Source: Bacillus cereus
GTDB lineage: Bacteria; Bacillota; Bacilli; Bacillales; Bacillaceae_G
DNA length: 64,000 bases
Direction: 5' to 3'
Assembly: GCF_025917685.1 (NCBI RefSeq)
Contig: NZ_CP089518.1
Span: 1,799,001-1,863,000, forward strand
In this document: in pieces, positions 1 to 8,693 of the stretch
How positions within the stretch are numbered: the first letter of the stretch is position 1
Layout of the letters: the number at the start of each line of letters is the position of its first letter
Notes under the pieces: model-generated
The model's database searches: none
Told to the model about the DNA's origin: nothing
Seen by the model: only the letters and a program-made list of their open reading frames with translations
Made by a program: the position numbers and the translations under genes

Positions 1-824
1 TTTTTGTATCTGATTCTTTTAATCATCGAATTTTGAAATATGATATATCTGGGAAGATTGTTGCTAAGTGGGGAAGTTTATTTGGTACTGGTGGTCCACT
101 TGGGTTCGGAAGTCTTCCAGGACAGTTTTTTGTTCCAAGACAGATTGCAACGGATCGTTACAATAATGTGTATGTATCTGATTCTGTAAATCATCGTATC
201 CAAAAATTCACCAATTCAGGGATAGCGCTTGCTTCATATGGTTCATTTGGAGTATTACCAGGTTTTTTTCAATTTCCATCTGGAATAGCTATTGATAGTA
301 AAGGAAACATATTTATAGCTGATTCAGAAAATCATCGTATTCAAAAATTTAATCCATTCTTTGTATATATGAAAGAATGGGGGAGAAAAGGAAGTGGAGA
401 GGGAGAGTTTTTTCAACCTATGCAATTAGCAATTGATTCAAAAGATAATGTTTATGTTATTGATCGGATTAATAATAGGGTTCAGAAATTTGATAATGAG
501 GGTAATTTTCTTGCAAAGTGGGGTGCAAATCATGGAGCTGGAAACTTAGATCCACTAGAAAATTGGAGAGAGGGTCCAGGAGATCTTTTTTTGCCAATAG
601 GAATTGAAATCGATATAAATAATACGGTGTATGTCACAGATACTTCTAATAATCGTGTGAATATTTACAATGAAAATGGGGATTTTTTAGAGTCTTTTGG
701 AGGTTTTAATGGTATGTCAGGGCAGTTTTTCTCACCACAAGGAATAGATGTGGATAGTCAAGGGAATATCATTATTACAGATGGTTTACTCCAAAGAATT
801 CAATTTTTTAAGAAAGCTAATTAA
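1..824 (+). CDS. NHL-repeat protein, 5' end cut by window
   Basis: The reading frame is open from the left edge to a TAA at 824, so the true start lies upstream; the first in-frame TTG at 33 sits inside a repeat and is not a start. The product is a series of beta-propeller NHL blades, each with the pattern 'Y-V-[ST]-D-[ST]-x-N-x-R-[IV]-Q-K-F' followed by 'G-x-F-x-x-P-x-[GQ]-I-A-[IV]-D'. At least five blades are visible. No catalytic residues are evident; such propellers usually serve binding or scaffolding. A signal peptide, if any, is outside the window. The last blade ends right at the stop, so the C-terminus looks complete. It is followed by an unannotated gap and an unrelated transporter operon. 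Confidence 0.85.
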   Translation, partial: FVSDSFNHRILKYDISGKIVAKWGSLFGTGGPLGFGSLPGQFFVPRQIATDRYNNVYVSDSVNHRIQKFTNSGIALASYGSFGVLPGFFQFPSGIAIDSKGNIFIADSENHRIQKFNPFFVYMKEWGRKGSGEGEFFQPMQLAIDSKDNVYVIDRINNRVQKFDNEGNFLAKWGANHGAGNLDPLENWREGPGDLFLPIGIEIDINNTVYVTDTSNNRVNIYNENGDFLESFGGFNGMSGQFFSPQGIDVDSQGNIIITDGLLQRIQFFKKAN

Positions 825-1058
825 TATTGGAGACTCAAAATGCTTGTTACAAAGGATAGAAGTTTAATAGTTTGGGAATGCGGTATAGGTAGGAATAAAA
901 TATTTATATGAAATTGTAAAGGTGTTTAATGGAAATCGGAGAAGATACATGTATACTAACAATCTCGTTTATATTATTCAAAGGAAAAGTCATAATTACG
1001 GATGGGTAACTTTGGCGTGTTTGATTCTATCAGAAAGTAAAGTATGGGGAGGATCACA

Positions 1059-2276
1059 ATGTCGATGAAAAAACGTAAATGGCTAAGAACGGTGGTTACT
1101 GGTTGTGTTTTAGGTTCGTTATTAGTAACAGCGGCTTGTTCAGGAAAGAAAACAAGTACAGAGGATGAAAAGACGATTAAGGTAGGGGTTCTTGCTTCAT
1201 TAACAGGTCCATTAGAATCATATGGAAAACAAACAGTGAACGGATTTGAATTAGGGCTAGACTATGCAACTGGTGGAACTGGGAAAGTGGAAGGGAAGAA
1301 GATTAAGTTTGTTGTAGAAGATACGGAAACGAAAGCTGATGTAGCGGTTAAAAAAGCTACGAAGTTATTAGAAGAAGAGAAAGTCGATTTTTTAGTCGGA
1401 TCGTCTAGTTCAAGTGATACATTAGCGGTTTTACCACTAGCTCAAGAATATGAAAAAATAATGGTTGTAGAACCAGCAGTAGCTGATAGTATTACCGGGA
1501 AGAACTGGAATAAATATATTTTTAGAACAGGTAGAAATTCATCTCAAGATGCAGTCGCTGGTGCTGCGGCAATTGCTAAAAAAGATGTAAAAATAGCAAC
1601 GTTAGCACAAGATAATGCTTACGGCCGTGAGGGAATTGCGGCATTTAAAGCTGGAGCGAAGAAATTAGGTGCGAATATTGTAAACGAACAATATGCTGAT
1701 ACAAATTCGACTGACTTCACTGCAAATATTCAAAATATCATTAGCTCAAAGCCGGATTATTTATTTATCGTTTGGGCAGGGGCAAATTCACCTTGGAAAC
1801 AGTTAAAAGATATGAATGTGGAAGCGCAGGGTATTAAAATTTCTACCGGTGCACCAGATATACCGGCATTAAAAACGATGGATGCGTTAGTAGGAATGCA
1901 AGGTTTTTCTGTTTATTATCACACACTTCCGAAAAATAAGGTGAATGATTGGTTAGTTGAAGAACATAAAAAACGATTTAATGGTGCGGTGCCAGATTTA
2001 TTTACAGCAGGAGGAATGTCAGCGGCAATTTCAATTGTAGAAGCTTTAAAGAAAACAAAAGGTGATACAGATGTAGATACATTGATTAAGAAAATGGAAG
2101 GAATGGAATTTGATACACCGAAAGGAAAGATGAAGTTTAGAGAAAAAGATCACCAAGCGATGCAGACACTTTATTCTATCACATTGAAAAAGCAAGATGG
2201 TGTTGATTATCCGGTGCCAGTATTAGAGCGAGAATTAACGATGAAAGAGACAGAACCCAAAGTTCAAAATAAATAG
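1059..2276 (+). CDS. ABC transporter substrate-binding lipoprotein (LivJ-like)
   Basis: A 405-residue type I periplasmic-binding-fold protein (Peripla_BP_6). It captures the ligand at the outer membrane face for the importer encoded by the next four genes. The N-terminus is basic, then hydrophobic, and ends in a lipobox ending TAAC, so it should be lipid-anchored at that cysteine. The motif 'VGVLASLTGPLESYGKQ' is the typical start of the mature leucine/amide-binding family. I chose ATG 1059 because GGGGAGG lies 6 bases upstream; the ATG at 1044 lies before that site. Ligand specificity cannot be read: branched-chain amino acids are the usual choice for this family, but amides, urea or aromatic compounds are possible. 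Confidence 0.85.
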   Translation: MSMKKRKWLRTVVTGCVLGSLLVTAACSGKKTSTEDEKTIKVGVLASLTGPLESYGKQTVNGFELGLDYATGGTGKVEGKKIKFVVEDTETKADVAVKKATKLLEEEKVDFLVGSSSSSDTLAVLPLAQEYEKIMVVEPAVADSITGKNWNKYIFRTGRNSSQDAVAGAAAIAKKDVKIATLAQDNAYGREGIAAFKAGAKKLGANIVNEQYADTNSTDFTANIQNIISSKPDYLFIVWAGANSPWKQLKDMNVEAQGIKISTGAPDIPALKTMDALVGMQGFSVYYHTLPKNKVNDWLVEEHKKRFNGAVPDLFTAGGMSAAISIVEALKKTKGDTDVDTLIKKMEGMEFDTPKGKMKFREKDHQAMQTLYSITLKKQDGVDYPVPVLERELTMKETEPKVQNK

Positions 2277-2296
2277 ACTGAATTTTCTGTTGTTTT

Positions 2297-2326
2297 GTAT
2301 AAAGAGGGAGTACACCCTCTTTATAC
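2297..2326 (+). terminator. Intercistronic 12-bp hairpin in importer operon
   Basis: GTATAAAGAGGG and CCCTCTTTATAC form a perfect 12-bp stem with a 6-base loop, 20 bases after the binding-protein stop and 40 before the next gene. There is no long T run directly behind it, so it more likely acts as a partial terminator or mRNA-stabilising stem that raises binding-protein output over the rest of the operon. That role is inference. Confidence 0.6.
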
Positions 2327-2366
2327 GTATTTCTTTCATACTTAAAGCTTTAAAGGGAGGGATTTC

Positions 2367-3140
2367 GTGACACATTTGCTAGAAACGAAAAATCTTTGCG
2401 TATCTTTTGGCGAGCATCATGTTATTAAGGATGTGAATTTAACAGTACAAAAAGGAAAGCTCATTTCAATTATTGGACCAAATGGTGCAGGAAAGACAAC
2501 GCTATTCAATTTACTAAGTGGACAAATTTCTCCAACAAAGGGTGAAGTATATTTTAAAGGACAAGAGATTACAAATTTATCAATTTCGGATCGTACTCGA
2601 TTAGGAATTGGTCGTTCTTTTCAACTTACAAATATATTCCCAGAGTTAACGGTACTTGAAAATGTTCGTTTAAGTGTTCAATCATTTGTGCAAGATTACT
2701 ATAGTTTTTTTCCGAGTTCGGCAAAATTTAAGCAACAAGTTGGAGAGGCGAGACGTTTCTTAAAAACAGTATTACTTCACGAGAAAGAACATGTATTAGC
2801 GAAAGATCTAGCGCATGGTGAAAAACGAAAGTTAGAGCTTGCGATGTTATTAGCTTTAAAAACGGATGTGTTACTACTTGATGAGCCGACGGCAGGTATA
2901 TCAGTTGAGGAGGTACCGGCTATTTTACAAGTGATTGAAAATATTAAGAAACATCCAGAGAGTACAATTGTACTTATTGAACACAAAATGGATATGGTAC
3001 TAGGTTTGTCAGACCATCTTATCGTTTTATTCCATGGAGAGTTATTGGCTGAAGGTTTGCCCGAAGAAATGATGAAAGATGAGCGTGTACAAAGTGCTTA
3101 TTTAGGGGGATTATATAGTGGCACTATTACAAGTGAATAA
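2367..3140 (+). CDS. ABC importer ATPase, LivG-type
   Basis: A 257-residue ATPase of the hydrophobic amino-acid (HAAT) uptake family. Walker A GPNGAGKT is at residues 37-44 and Walker B LLLDEP at about 169-174. The signature motif is the LivG-style AHGEKRK near 149-155 instead of LSGGQ, followed by 'PTAGIS'. It should pair with the next ATPase to drive uptake through the two permeases. The start is GTG at 2367, with AGGGAGG 6 bases upstream. Its 3' end overlaps the next gene by 23 bases, which implies translational coupling. Confidence 0.9.
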   Translation: MTHLLETKNLCVSFGEHHVIKDVNLTVQKGKLISIIGPNGAGKTTLFNLLSGQISPTKGEVYFKGQEITNLSISDRTRLGIGRSFQLTNIFPELTVLENVRLSVQSFVQDYYSFFPSSAKFKQQVGEARRFLKTVLLHEKEHVLAKDLAHGEKRKLELAMLLALKTDVLLLDEPTAGISVEEVPAILQVIENIKKHPESTIVLIEHKMDMVLGLSDHLIVLFHGELLAEGLPEEMMKDERVQSAYLGGLYSGTITSE

Positions 3141-3819
3141 TATAGAGACGTATTTAGATCAGTTTCATATTTTACAAGGGGTATCTCTTACTGTTGAGAA
3201 AGGAACGATTACTGTACTGTTTGGAAGAAATGGGGCAGGGAAGACTACGACATTACGTTCGGTTATGGGATTTCACCATATCGCACATGGTGAAATTTAT
3301 TATGATAGTACACAAGTAAATGGATTATCTACACATTTAATTTCAAGGAAAGGAATAGGGTATGTACCAGAAAATCAAGGTATTTTTCACGACCTGACAG
3401 TAGAAGAAACATTCGCTCTTGCTAGGGAGAAGGGAGAAGAAGCGGAAAAAAAAATAGACTGGATGCTTGAATTATTTCCAGATTTAAAGCAATTTTGGCA
3501 CAAAAAAAGTGGACTCTTAAGCGGAGGGCAAAAGCAAATGCTAGCAATTTCAAGAGCATTTATTAATAGTGATGGTTTATTACTTATTGATGAGCCGAGT
3601 AAAGGCTTGTCGCCCATTATGATAGAAAAATTAATGATAGCCATTTTGAAAATGAAAGAGAAAACAACAGTTTTACTCGTTGAACAAAACTTTATGATGG
3701 CTAGTCAAATTGGTGATTACTTTTATATTATGGATAACGGAAGAATTGTTCATAACGGTTTTATGCATGAATTAAAAGAGGATAAGGAAATGTGTCACAA
3801 ATATTTAGGAATCTCTTAA
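3118..3819 (+). CDS. ABC importer ATPase, LivF-type
   Basis: A 233-residue second ATPase of the amino-acid importer. Walker A GRNGAGKT is at residues 36-43, LSGGQ at 134-138 and Walker B LLLIDEP ends near 160. 'GYVPENQGIF' and the short C-terminus are typical of LivF. The GTG start at 3118 has GGGGGA 7 bases upstream and lies within the end of the preceding ATPase gene. LivF and LivG normally work as a heterodimer under LivH and LivM, which matches the gene order here. Confidence 0.9.
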   Translation: MALLQVNNIETYLDQFHILQGVSLTVEKGTITVLFGRNGAGKTTTLRSVMGFHHIAHGEIYYDSTQVNGLSTHLISRKGIGYVPENQGIFHDLTVEETFALAREKGEEAEKKIDWMLELFPDLKQFWHKKSGLLSGGQKQMLAISRAFINSDGLLLIDEPSKGLSPIMIEKLMIAILKMKEKTTVLLVEQNFMMASQIGDYFYIMDNGRIVHNGFMHELKEDKEMCHKYLGIS

Positions 3820-3840
3820 CATGAATCCGGGGTGAGAAGG

Positions 3841-4701
3841 ATGGATGTGTTAATCAATTTATTTGTAAATGGGATTTCAACAGGGATGCTCATTTTTTTA
3901 TTAGCGTCAGGTCTTTCACTTATTTTCGGTTTAATGAGCGTTCTAAACTTCGCACATGGTGGGTTATTTGCATGGGGAGCTTTTACAGGTGTATGGATAT
4001 TTAATACAACTGGAAGCTATTTACTCGCTTTAATTGGAGCAATTGCTATGGGGATGTTTCTTGGATTCATTTTAGAAAGGTTCCTTATTAGACCGGTATA
4101 TGGAAATCATGTTCGCCAGCTTCTTGTGACGCTTGGAGGAATGCTTGTACTTAGTGAATGTATTAAAGTATTTTGGGGGCCAAATCCAATTGGTGCTAAA
4201 TTACCGTTATGGTTACAAGGTAGTTATACATTTGAAGGCGTTATATTAATTAAATATCGTCTATTCGTTATTTTAATTGGGATCATCATTTACATTGCCT
4301 TACTATTATTGCTCAAAAAAACAAAGATAGGTCTTATGATTCGCGCAGGTGTAATGGATAAAGAGATGGTTCAAGCGCTCGGTATTAATGTAAAAGCGAT
4401 ATTTTCTTTCGTCTTTTTACTAGGAGCAGGGATGGCGGCTTTGGGAGGCTTCTTATTAGCACCGTATTCTGGTGTTATTTTCGCCGAGATGGGTATGCAG
4501 TATGCGATTTTAGCTTTTATAGTAGTGATAATAGGAGGATTAGGAAGCGTACAAGGTTCAGCAATCGCTTCTTTAATTGTTGGATTAGCTGGTGCTTTTA
4601 CAGCATATTTTATACCGGATTTATCACTTGCAATTAATATGTTAATGTTACTATTTTTCTTAATAGTGAAGCCAACTGGACTTGTTGGTGAAAAGGGGTG
4701 A
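3841..4701 (+). CDS. ABC importer permease, LivH-type
   Basis: A 286-residue hydrophobic permease with about eight membrane segments. The N-terminal 'GLSLIFGLMSVLNFAHGG' pattern is the diagnostic LivH/BPD_transp_2 signature. ATG 3841 is preferred over the upstream in-frame GTG at 3832 because GGGGTGAGAAGG lies directly before it. Stop and next start are 4 bases apart. It forms the channel with the LivM-type permease downstream. Confidence 0.9.
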   Translation: MDVLINLFVNGISTGMLIFLLASGLSLIFGLMSVLNFAHGGLFAWGAFTGVWIFNTTGSYLLALIGAIAMGMFLGFILERFLIRPVYGNHVRQLLVTLGGMLVLSECIKVFWGPNPIGAKLPLWLQGSYTFEGVILIKYRLFVILIGIIIYIALLLLLKKTKIGLMIRAGVMDKEMVQALGINVKAIFSFVFLLGAGMAALGGFLLAPYSGVIFAEMGMQYAILAFIVVIIGGLGSVQGSAIASLIVGLAGAFTAYFIPDLSLAINMLMLLFFLIVKPTGLVGEKG

Positions 4702-4705
4702 AACG

Positions 4706-5704
4706 GTGAACAGCACATCGGATCGAATTAAAGTATACTTCGGAGTTTTTATGCTCATTTGTTTAAGTGTATTTCCATTCGTAAATGATTCACGGAGCTT
4801 GTTAATTTTGTTCACTCAAATCTTCATCTTCGCTATTTTCGCTATGAGCTTTGATGTTCTACTTGGCTATACAGGCATTGTCTCATTCGGTCATTGTATG
4901 TTCTTTGGAATAGGAGCGTATGGTGTGGCACTCTTATTTGATCGGCAAGGGGTGTCTATCACAAACTTTTTTATAGGAATAGCAGCCGCAATTATTGTAT
5001 CAGCCATCGTTAGTTATATAATTGGTATGCTTTCATTACGTTTGAAAAGTCATTTTTATGCAATGTTAACGCTCGCTATTTCCCAGCTGTTTTTTGTACT
5101 TGCTGAAAAATGGCGTTCACTGACTCACGGAGGAGATGGATTTACATTTGGTGTACCAAATATATTCCGTGATCGTTTTACATTTTATTATATAACATTT
5201 ATATGTCTAATCGTCATTTTCATCTTGTTACGTCTTTTCACAAAGTCTTCAATTGGAAAAGTATTAAAGGCCATTTCACAAAATGAACAACGCGTTGAAG
5301 CACTTGGATATAAAGTTCTTCATTATAAAATTATCGCAAGTGTAGTAGCAGGAGTAGTAGCGGCAATTAGCGGTGGTTTATTTGTCATCACATTGCGTTT
5401 TGTAAATACGACGGTATTTTCAATTGAAATGACGCTAAACGCATTATTGATGACAATGATTGGAGGAGTTGGAACGTTAATAGGAGCCATTGCTGGAGCT
5501 GGAATTATTGAATCACTTAAATATTATTTATCAGAACTAGCAACAGAATATCCGATTTTTGAAAGATGGACGATTATTCTAGGTTTATTATACATTATCG
5601 TGTTATTAGTTTTTCCAAAAGGATTAGTTGGAACGATTAAGAAGTTGAAGAATTTTAAAAGAAGTAAGAAGGAGAAGAGTACAGGGGTGGAACAGAACGT
5701 GTAA
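4706..5704 (+). CDS. ABC importer permease, LivM-type
   Basis: A 332-residue permease, the second half of the importer channel. It carries the LivM signature 'FDVLLGYTGIVSFGHCMFFGIGAYGVA' in its first third and about eight to ten hydrophobic segments. The last 20 residues are lysine-rich and cytoplasmic. The start is GTG 4706, with AAAGGGGTG 6 bases upstream; the in-frame TTG at 4682 lacks such a site. It is the last gene of the operon, followed by a strong terminator. Confidence 0.9.
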   Translation: MNSTSDRIKVYFGVFMLICLSVFPFVNDSRSLLILFTQIFIFAIFAMSFDVLLGYTGIVSFGHCMFFGIGAYGVALLFDRQGVSITNFFIGIAAAIIVSAIVSYIIGMLSLRLKSHFYAMLTLAISQLFFVLAEKWRSLTHGGDGFTFGVPNIFRDRFTFYYITFICLIVIFILLRLFTKSSIGKVLKAISQNEQRVEALGYKVLHYKIIASVVAGVVAAISGGLFVITLRFVNTTVFSIEMTLNALLMTMIGGVGTLIGAIAGAGIIESLKYYLSELATEYPIFERWTIILGLLYIIVLLVFPKGLVGTIKKLKNFKRSKKEKSTGVEQNV

Positions 5705-5721
5705 AATAAGTCTTCAAGATG

Positions 5722-5773
5722 AAAAGGGATGTCCTAGTAGTTAAACATATTAACTAGGTAACATCCCTTTTTA
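5722..5773 (+). terminator. Terminator of amino-acid importer operon
   Basis: AAAAGGGATGT pairs with ACATCCCTTTT (11 bp), an inner CCTAGT/ACTAGG stem extends it, and a T run follows. It lies 18 bases after the LivM-type stop. Confidence 0.85.
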
Positions 5774-5865
5774 TTGTATTAAGCCGATAGTATATGAAGG
5801 TTATATTAGCGATTCGAAAAAGGATATCTATTTACCCGTAAAATACGACAAGTGTAGCCTCTTTA

Positions 5866-6654
5866 TTAATTAAATAGTTCACCAGGAATCGCTTTTTCTA
5901 AGTCTCGAGTTGTGAAGAAGTTAATAGGTAGTTTTTCAACCGCGACATTTTCAACTGGAACTAATTTATCATTTCTAATCGGTAAAAAAGCTATCCCATT
6001 TCCCTCAACAATAAACTCTTCAATAAGCGAATAAGAATCTAACTGTTGAAGTTGATGCTGGGATAGATTGTTTTCTTTTAGAAATTGTATTGTCATATTT
6101 CTAAAAGGGCACTTTTTATCGTTACTAACAAAGAAAAGTTCTTTTGAAAAGTCAATGTTACACTGTTCTTTCGCTTTTAATAAGCCTACAGAAACTGAAG
6201 TGGTGAATACTTTTTTAAACGCTGCGTCGGGATAATCCTCATAAGTTATGACCATATCAACTTTTTGTTGCTGTAGTAGTTTTTGTAAATGGCTACTACT
6301 TTCTATATATATTTGATAATTCCTGAAATTTTCTTTAATACGCATACTTAAATAATTAGTCAAAATAGATTGTGACGTCGCTATTACATAAGAAGAAGTA
6401 CTTGTTTTAATTTCATCTTTCGCTTCTTCTAAAAGAGCTAATATTTTATTCGTGTAGTCTAATAAAATGTCACCAGAAGGTAACAGGGAAACACCTTTGT
6501 TATCTCTATGTAGTAAAGGTGTTTCTAATTCTTGTTCTAATTTTTTGATTCGCTCAGTTACATTTGGTTGTACATAGCCTAGCTCTTTAGCAGCTTTACT
6601 AATAGATCCTTCGTTAGCTACAGTTTTAAATATGATAAGATCATTTATTTCCAT
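5866..6654 (-). CDS. LysR-family transcriptional regulator
   Basis: A 262-residue LysR regulator. The winged helix-turn-helix fills residues 1-60 ('FKTVANEGSISKAAKELGYVQPNVTERIKKLEQ'), then a linker helix and a reduced effector domain. It is shorter than the usual 290-300 residues, so the second effector subdomain is compact; the frame is intact. It is transcribed away from the DUF4865/tautomerase/CMD trio, the usual arrangement for a LysR protein controlling its neighbour. The 19-bp palindrome between them is the likely binding site. The inducer is unknown. In B. subtilis a LysR gene (yusT) also sits beside a tautomerase gene (yusQ), a possible parallel recalled from memory. Confidence 0.85.
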   Translation of the reverse strand: MEINDLIIFKTVANEGSISKAAKELGYVQPNVTERIKKLEQELETPLLHRDNKGVSLLPSGDILLDYTNKILALLEEAKDEIKTSTSSYVIATSQSILTNYLSMRIKENFRNYQIYIESSSHLQKLLQQQKVDMVITYEDYPDAAFKKVFTTSVSVGLLKAKEQCNIDFSKELFFVSNDKKCPFRNMTIQFLKENNLSQHQLQQLDSYSLIEEFIVEGNGIAFLPIRNDKLVPVENVAVEKLPINFFTTRDLEKAIPGELFN

Positions 6655-6674
6655 TCATTTCAGCCCCTTATACG

Positions 6675-6693
6675 GTATCATTATAAATGATAC
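6675..6693. promoter_or_regulatory. Palindromic operator candidate for LysR regulator
   Basis: GTATCATT-ATA-AATGATAC is a perfect 8-bp inverted repeat with a 3-base spacer. It contains the T-N11-A core expected of LysR sites and lies in the divergent intergenic region, 21 bases from the LysR start and about 80 from the DUF4865 gene. Confidence 0.55.
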
Positions 6694-6774
6694 CAAACAT
6701 AATTTATACCTATTTTACGTCATCCGATCATCGGTTTATCATTATGTATATAAGATTGAAAGTGAGTGATAAAC

Positions 6775-7323
6775 ATGATTGGTATGCAATATAAGGTCAT
6801 TTTGCCAAAAGATTATGATATGGGGACTATTAGAGAAAGGGTGAAAAAGAATGGTTATAAAACGGATGGTTTTCAAGGGTTGAATTTTAAGGCTTATTTA
6901 ATTGCTGAGGCAGGTAAGTATGGGGATTTCCATAATTGTTATGCACCTTTATATATTTGGAATGGTCATGAAGGGATGAACAAATTTATCTTTGAAGGGT
7001 ATTACGATAATATTTTGCAATCGTTTGGGTGGCAACAAATAAATATAGGTGTTCCATTAATTGTTAATTTAAGTAATGATTTTAGAAAAAGTAGATATGC
7101 TGTTGAATATGCAAGAAGTATTTCTCCAAGTAAATCGCTGATTGGGACGCAATTAAATAAAGTAAATGAAAATGTGCAAAACATAGAAAAATGTTTAGGA
7201 AATGTAATAGTTTATAATCCGGATAAGTGGGGATATAGTCAATTCAGTTTTTATAAGGAAAAGCCTGAAATAGATGTAATGGACGATGTTACTATTTATG
7301 AGATTTTACATATTTCACGATGA
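6775..7323 (+). CDS. DUF4865 family protein
   Basis: A 182-residue soluble protein I recognise as DUF4865-like. Recognisable stretches are the N-terminal 'MQYKVILPKDYDM', a tryptophan-rich middle ('APLYIWNGHEGMNKF') and a conserved 'F-Y-x-x-Y-x-x-I-L-Q-S-F-G-W'. No catalytic motif is obvious and its biochemical role is unknown. ATG 6775 follows GAAAGTGAGTG; a GTG at 6766 is the alternative. It begins a three-gene set with the tautomerase and CMD genes, consistent with breakdown or detoxification of a small carbonyl or aromatic compound. That role is inference from context. Confidence 0.7.
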   Translation: MIGMQYKVILPKDYDMGTIRERVKKNGYKTDGFQGLNFKAYLIAEAGKYGDFHNCYAPLYIWNGHEGMNKFIFEGYYDNILQSFGWQQINIGVPLIVNLSNDFRKSRYAVEYARSISPSKSLIGTQLNKVNENVQNIEKCLGNVIVYNPDKWGYSQFSFYKEKPEIDVMDDVTIYEILHISR

Positions 7324-7365
7324 TATGTTGTTGAATGCTAAATTAAGAAAAAGGAATGAAAATGT

Positions 7366-7776
7366 ATGCCTTTTGTGAACGTTTATTATAATGAAAATAT
7401 ATTAAATAAAGAAGAGTTGAAAAAGATAGGTGAATGTATCCATCTTTCATTAATTGAACATTTTAACATCCCTGAAAATGATTATTTTCAAATGTTTTTA
7501 CCTTATCAACGAAAACAATTTTTGTATAATCCATATTATTTGTTGGAAAGAGGAGAAATGAGAACTGAGAATATGATTCATGTTTCTATTACATGTGGAC
7601 CTGGAAGAACAGTGCAACAGAAAAAAGGTTTGTATCAATCTATATCCGTTGGGATTTCAGAATATTCCAACGTAAAAGTTACTGACATTTTTATTACATT
7701 ACATGAGACAGCTGCTGAAAACTGGTCATTTGGTCAAGGGATGGCACAATTGGTAAAAATGAAGGGAGCAAAATGA
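7366..7776 (+). CDS. Tautomerase family protein
   Basis: A 136-residue protein of the 4-oxalocrotonate tautomerase superfamily. It begins Met-Pro-Phe, so the catalytic N-terminal proline (Pro2 before Met removal) is present. The length fits the two-domain tautomerase_2-type proteins rather than the 62-residue classical enzyme. It probably interconverts enol and keto forms of a small acid. Its stop overlaps the CMD gene start by 4 bases (ATGA), so the two are translationally coupled. Confidence 0.8.
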   Translation: MPFVNVYYNENILNKEELKKIGECIHLSLIEHFNIPENDYFQMFLPYQRKQFLYNPYYLLERGEMRTENMIHVSITCGPGRTVQQKKGLYQSISVGISEYSNVKVTDIFITLHETAAENWSFGQGMAQLVKMKGAK

Positions 7777-8096
7777 TGAATGAACCAATTGAATTTTATA
7801 TTCCAAAGAAAATGAGAGAAATAGCACCTGTATTTTCTCATTATAGTGAAGAGATATTATTTGGGGAAGTGTGGGGGGATGCCGCTTTAACATTAAGAGA
7901 AAGAAGCTTATGTACATTGTCGGCATTAATCAGTCTGGGTAATATAGAACAATTACCATTTCATCTGAAGCTAGCTAAACAAAATGGGATGATGGAGAAT
8001 GAATTAGTTACATTAATAACACATATGGCTTTTTACGTTGGTTGGCCAAAAGCTGTGGCAGCTTTAAATATAGCAATGAATGAAATGGAAAATTAA
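7773..8096 (+). CDS. Carboxymuconolactone decarboxylase family protein
   Basis: A 107-residue all-helical protein with the CMD pattern 'FGEVWGDAALTLRERSLCTLSALISLG', then 'LPFHLKLAKQNGMMENELVTLITHMAFYVGWPKAVAAL'. In AhpD-type members a CxxC is catalytic; here only one cysteine is seen in that position, so a peroxidase role is not supported and a decarboxylase or related role is more likely. It closes the operon with DUF4865 and the tautomerase. Confidence 0.85.
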   Translation: MMNEPIEFYIPKKMREIAPVFSHYSEEILFGEVWGDAALTLRERSLCTLSALISLGNIEQLPFHLKLAKQNGMMENELVTLITHMAFYVGWPKAVAALNIAMNEMEN

Positions 8097-8140
8097 GAAT
8101 AATGATTTTGGGAGATATTTTTAACGTATTTCTACTTGCA

Positions 8141-8172
8141 TTACTATCACTTGAGTGGTAAAGTGATAGTAA
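8141..8172. promoter_or_regulatory. 12-bp perfect palindrome, likely MarR operator
   Basis: TTACTATCACTT, 8 bases, AAGTGATAGTAA: a perfect inverted repeat ending 26 bases before the MarR start. A third half-site AAGTGATA recurs at 8670-8677, just ahead of the dioxygenase ribosome binding site, which supports autoregulation and control of the downstream pair. There is no T run, so a terminator role is unlikely. Confidence 0.6.
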
Positions 8173-8197
8173 GATCAACGCTAGGAAGTGATGAAAC

Positions 8198-8641
8198 ATG
8201 CGTGAGAATACGATAGGATCATTAATTTGGTTACGCCTAATACGATTTACGAACCAAAGTAATCAAATGTCAAATGAGTTTTTAAAACGTTTTGATTTAA
8301 CGACAGCTCAATTTGATGTGCTTTTGCAAATACGGACTTATCAGCCATTAACACAAATGGAGTTAGCAGAAAAGGTTACCGTTACACAAGGCGGTATTTC
8401 TCGAATGTTAACACGTCTTGAAAAAGAAGGATATATTATACGAAAACAAGATTGGAAAACGAAAACAATTAGTCTTACAGAGCAAGGGGAAGAGGCTTTA
8501 GAAAGAGCATTGCCAGAGCAACTTGCATTTCAATCATCATTTTTTGATGATGTATTAAATGAAGAAGAGCAGAAAATACTATACGAGTTGATGACAAAAG
8601 TTCATAAGCATAGTGAAAAAAAAGAATTACCGAATGAGTAA
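8198..8641 (+). CDS. MarR-family regulator (MhqR-like)
   Basis: A 147-residue winged-helix regulator. The recognition region '[47 protein letters not shown]' spans about residues 46-95. Next to an MhqA/MhqO-type dioxygenase it resembles MhqR, the quinone-responsive repressor of B. subtilis. MhqR belongs to the MarR/DUF24-controlled electrophile response. The cognate signal is inferred from the neighbours only. A 10-bp inverted repeat (8632-8641 with 8648-8657) overlaps its stop codon. Confidence 0.85.
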   Translation: MRENTIGSLIWLRLIRFTNQSNQMSNEFLKRFDLTTAQFDVLLQIRTYQPLTQMELAEKVTVTQGGISRMLTRLEKEGYIIRKQDWKTKTISLTEQGEEALERALPEQLAFQSSFFDDVLNEEEQKILYELMTKVHKHSEKKELPNE

Positions 8642-8657
8642 TTTTTTTTACTCATTC
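8632..8657 (+). repeat. Hairpin across MarR stop codon
   Basis: GAATGAGTAA and TTACTCATTC form a 10-bp stem around a T6 loop at the MarR stop. It lacks a trailing T run and lies 36 bases before the dioxygenase start. It may be an attenuating or stabilising stem in a shared transcript. Confidence 0.5.
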
Positions 8658-8693
8658 AATTGACTAATCAAGTGATAAAGAGGAGGAAGTTTT

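Noticed and set aside
4371..4718. 115-codon minus-strand frame inside the permease gene
   Set aside because: Shadow of the LivH-type coding sequence.
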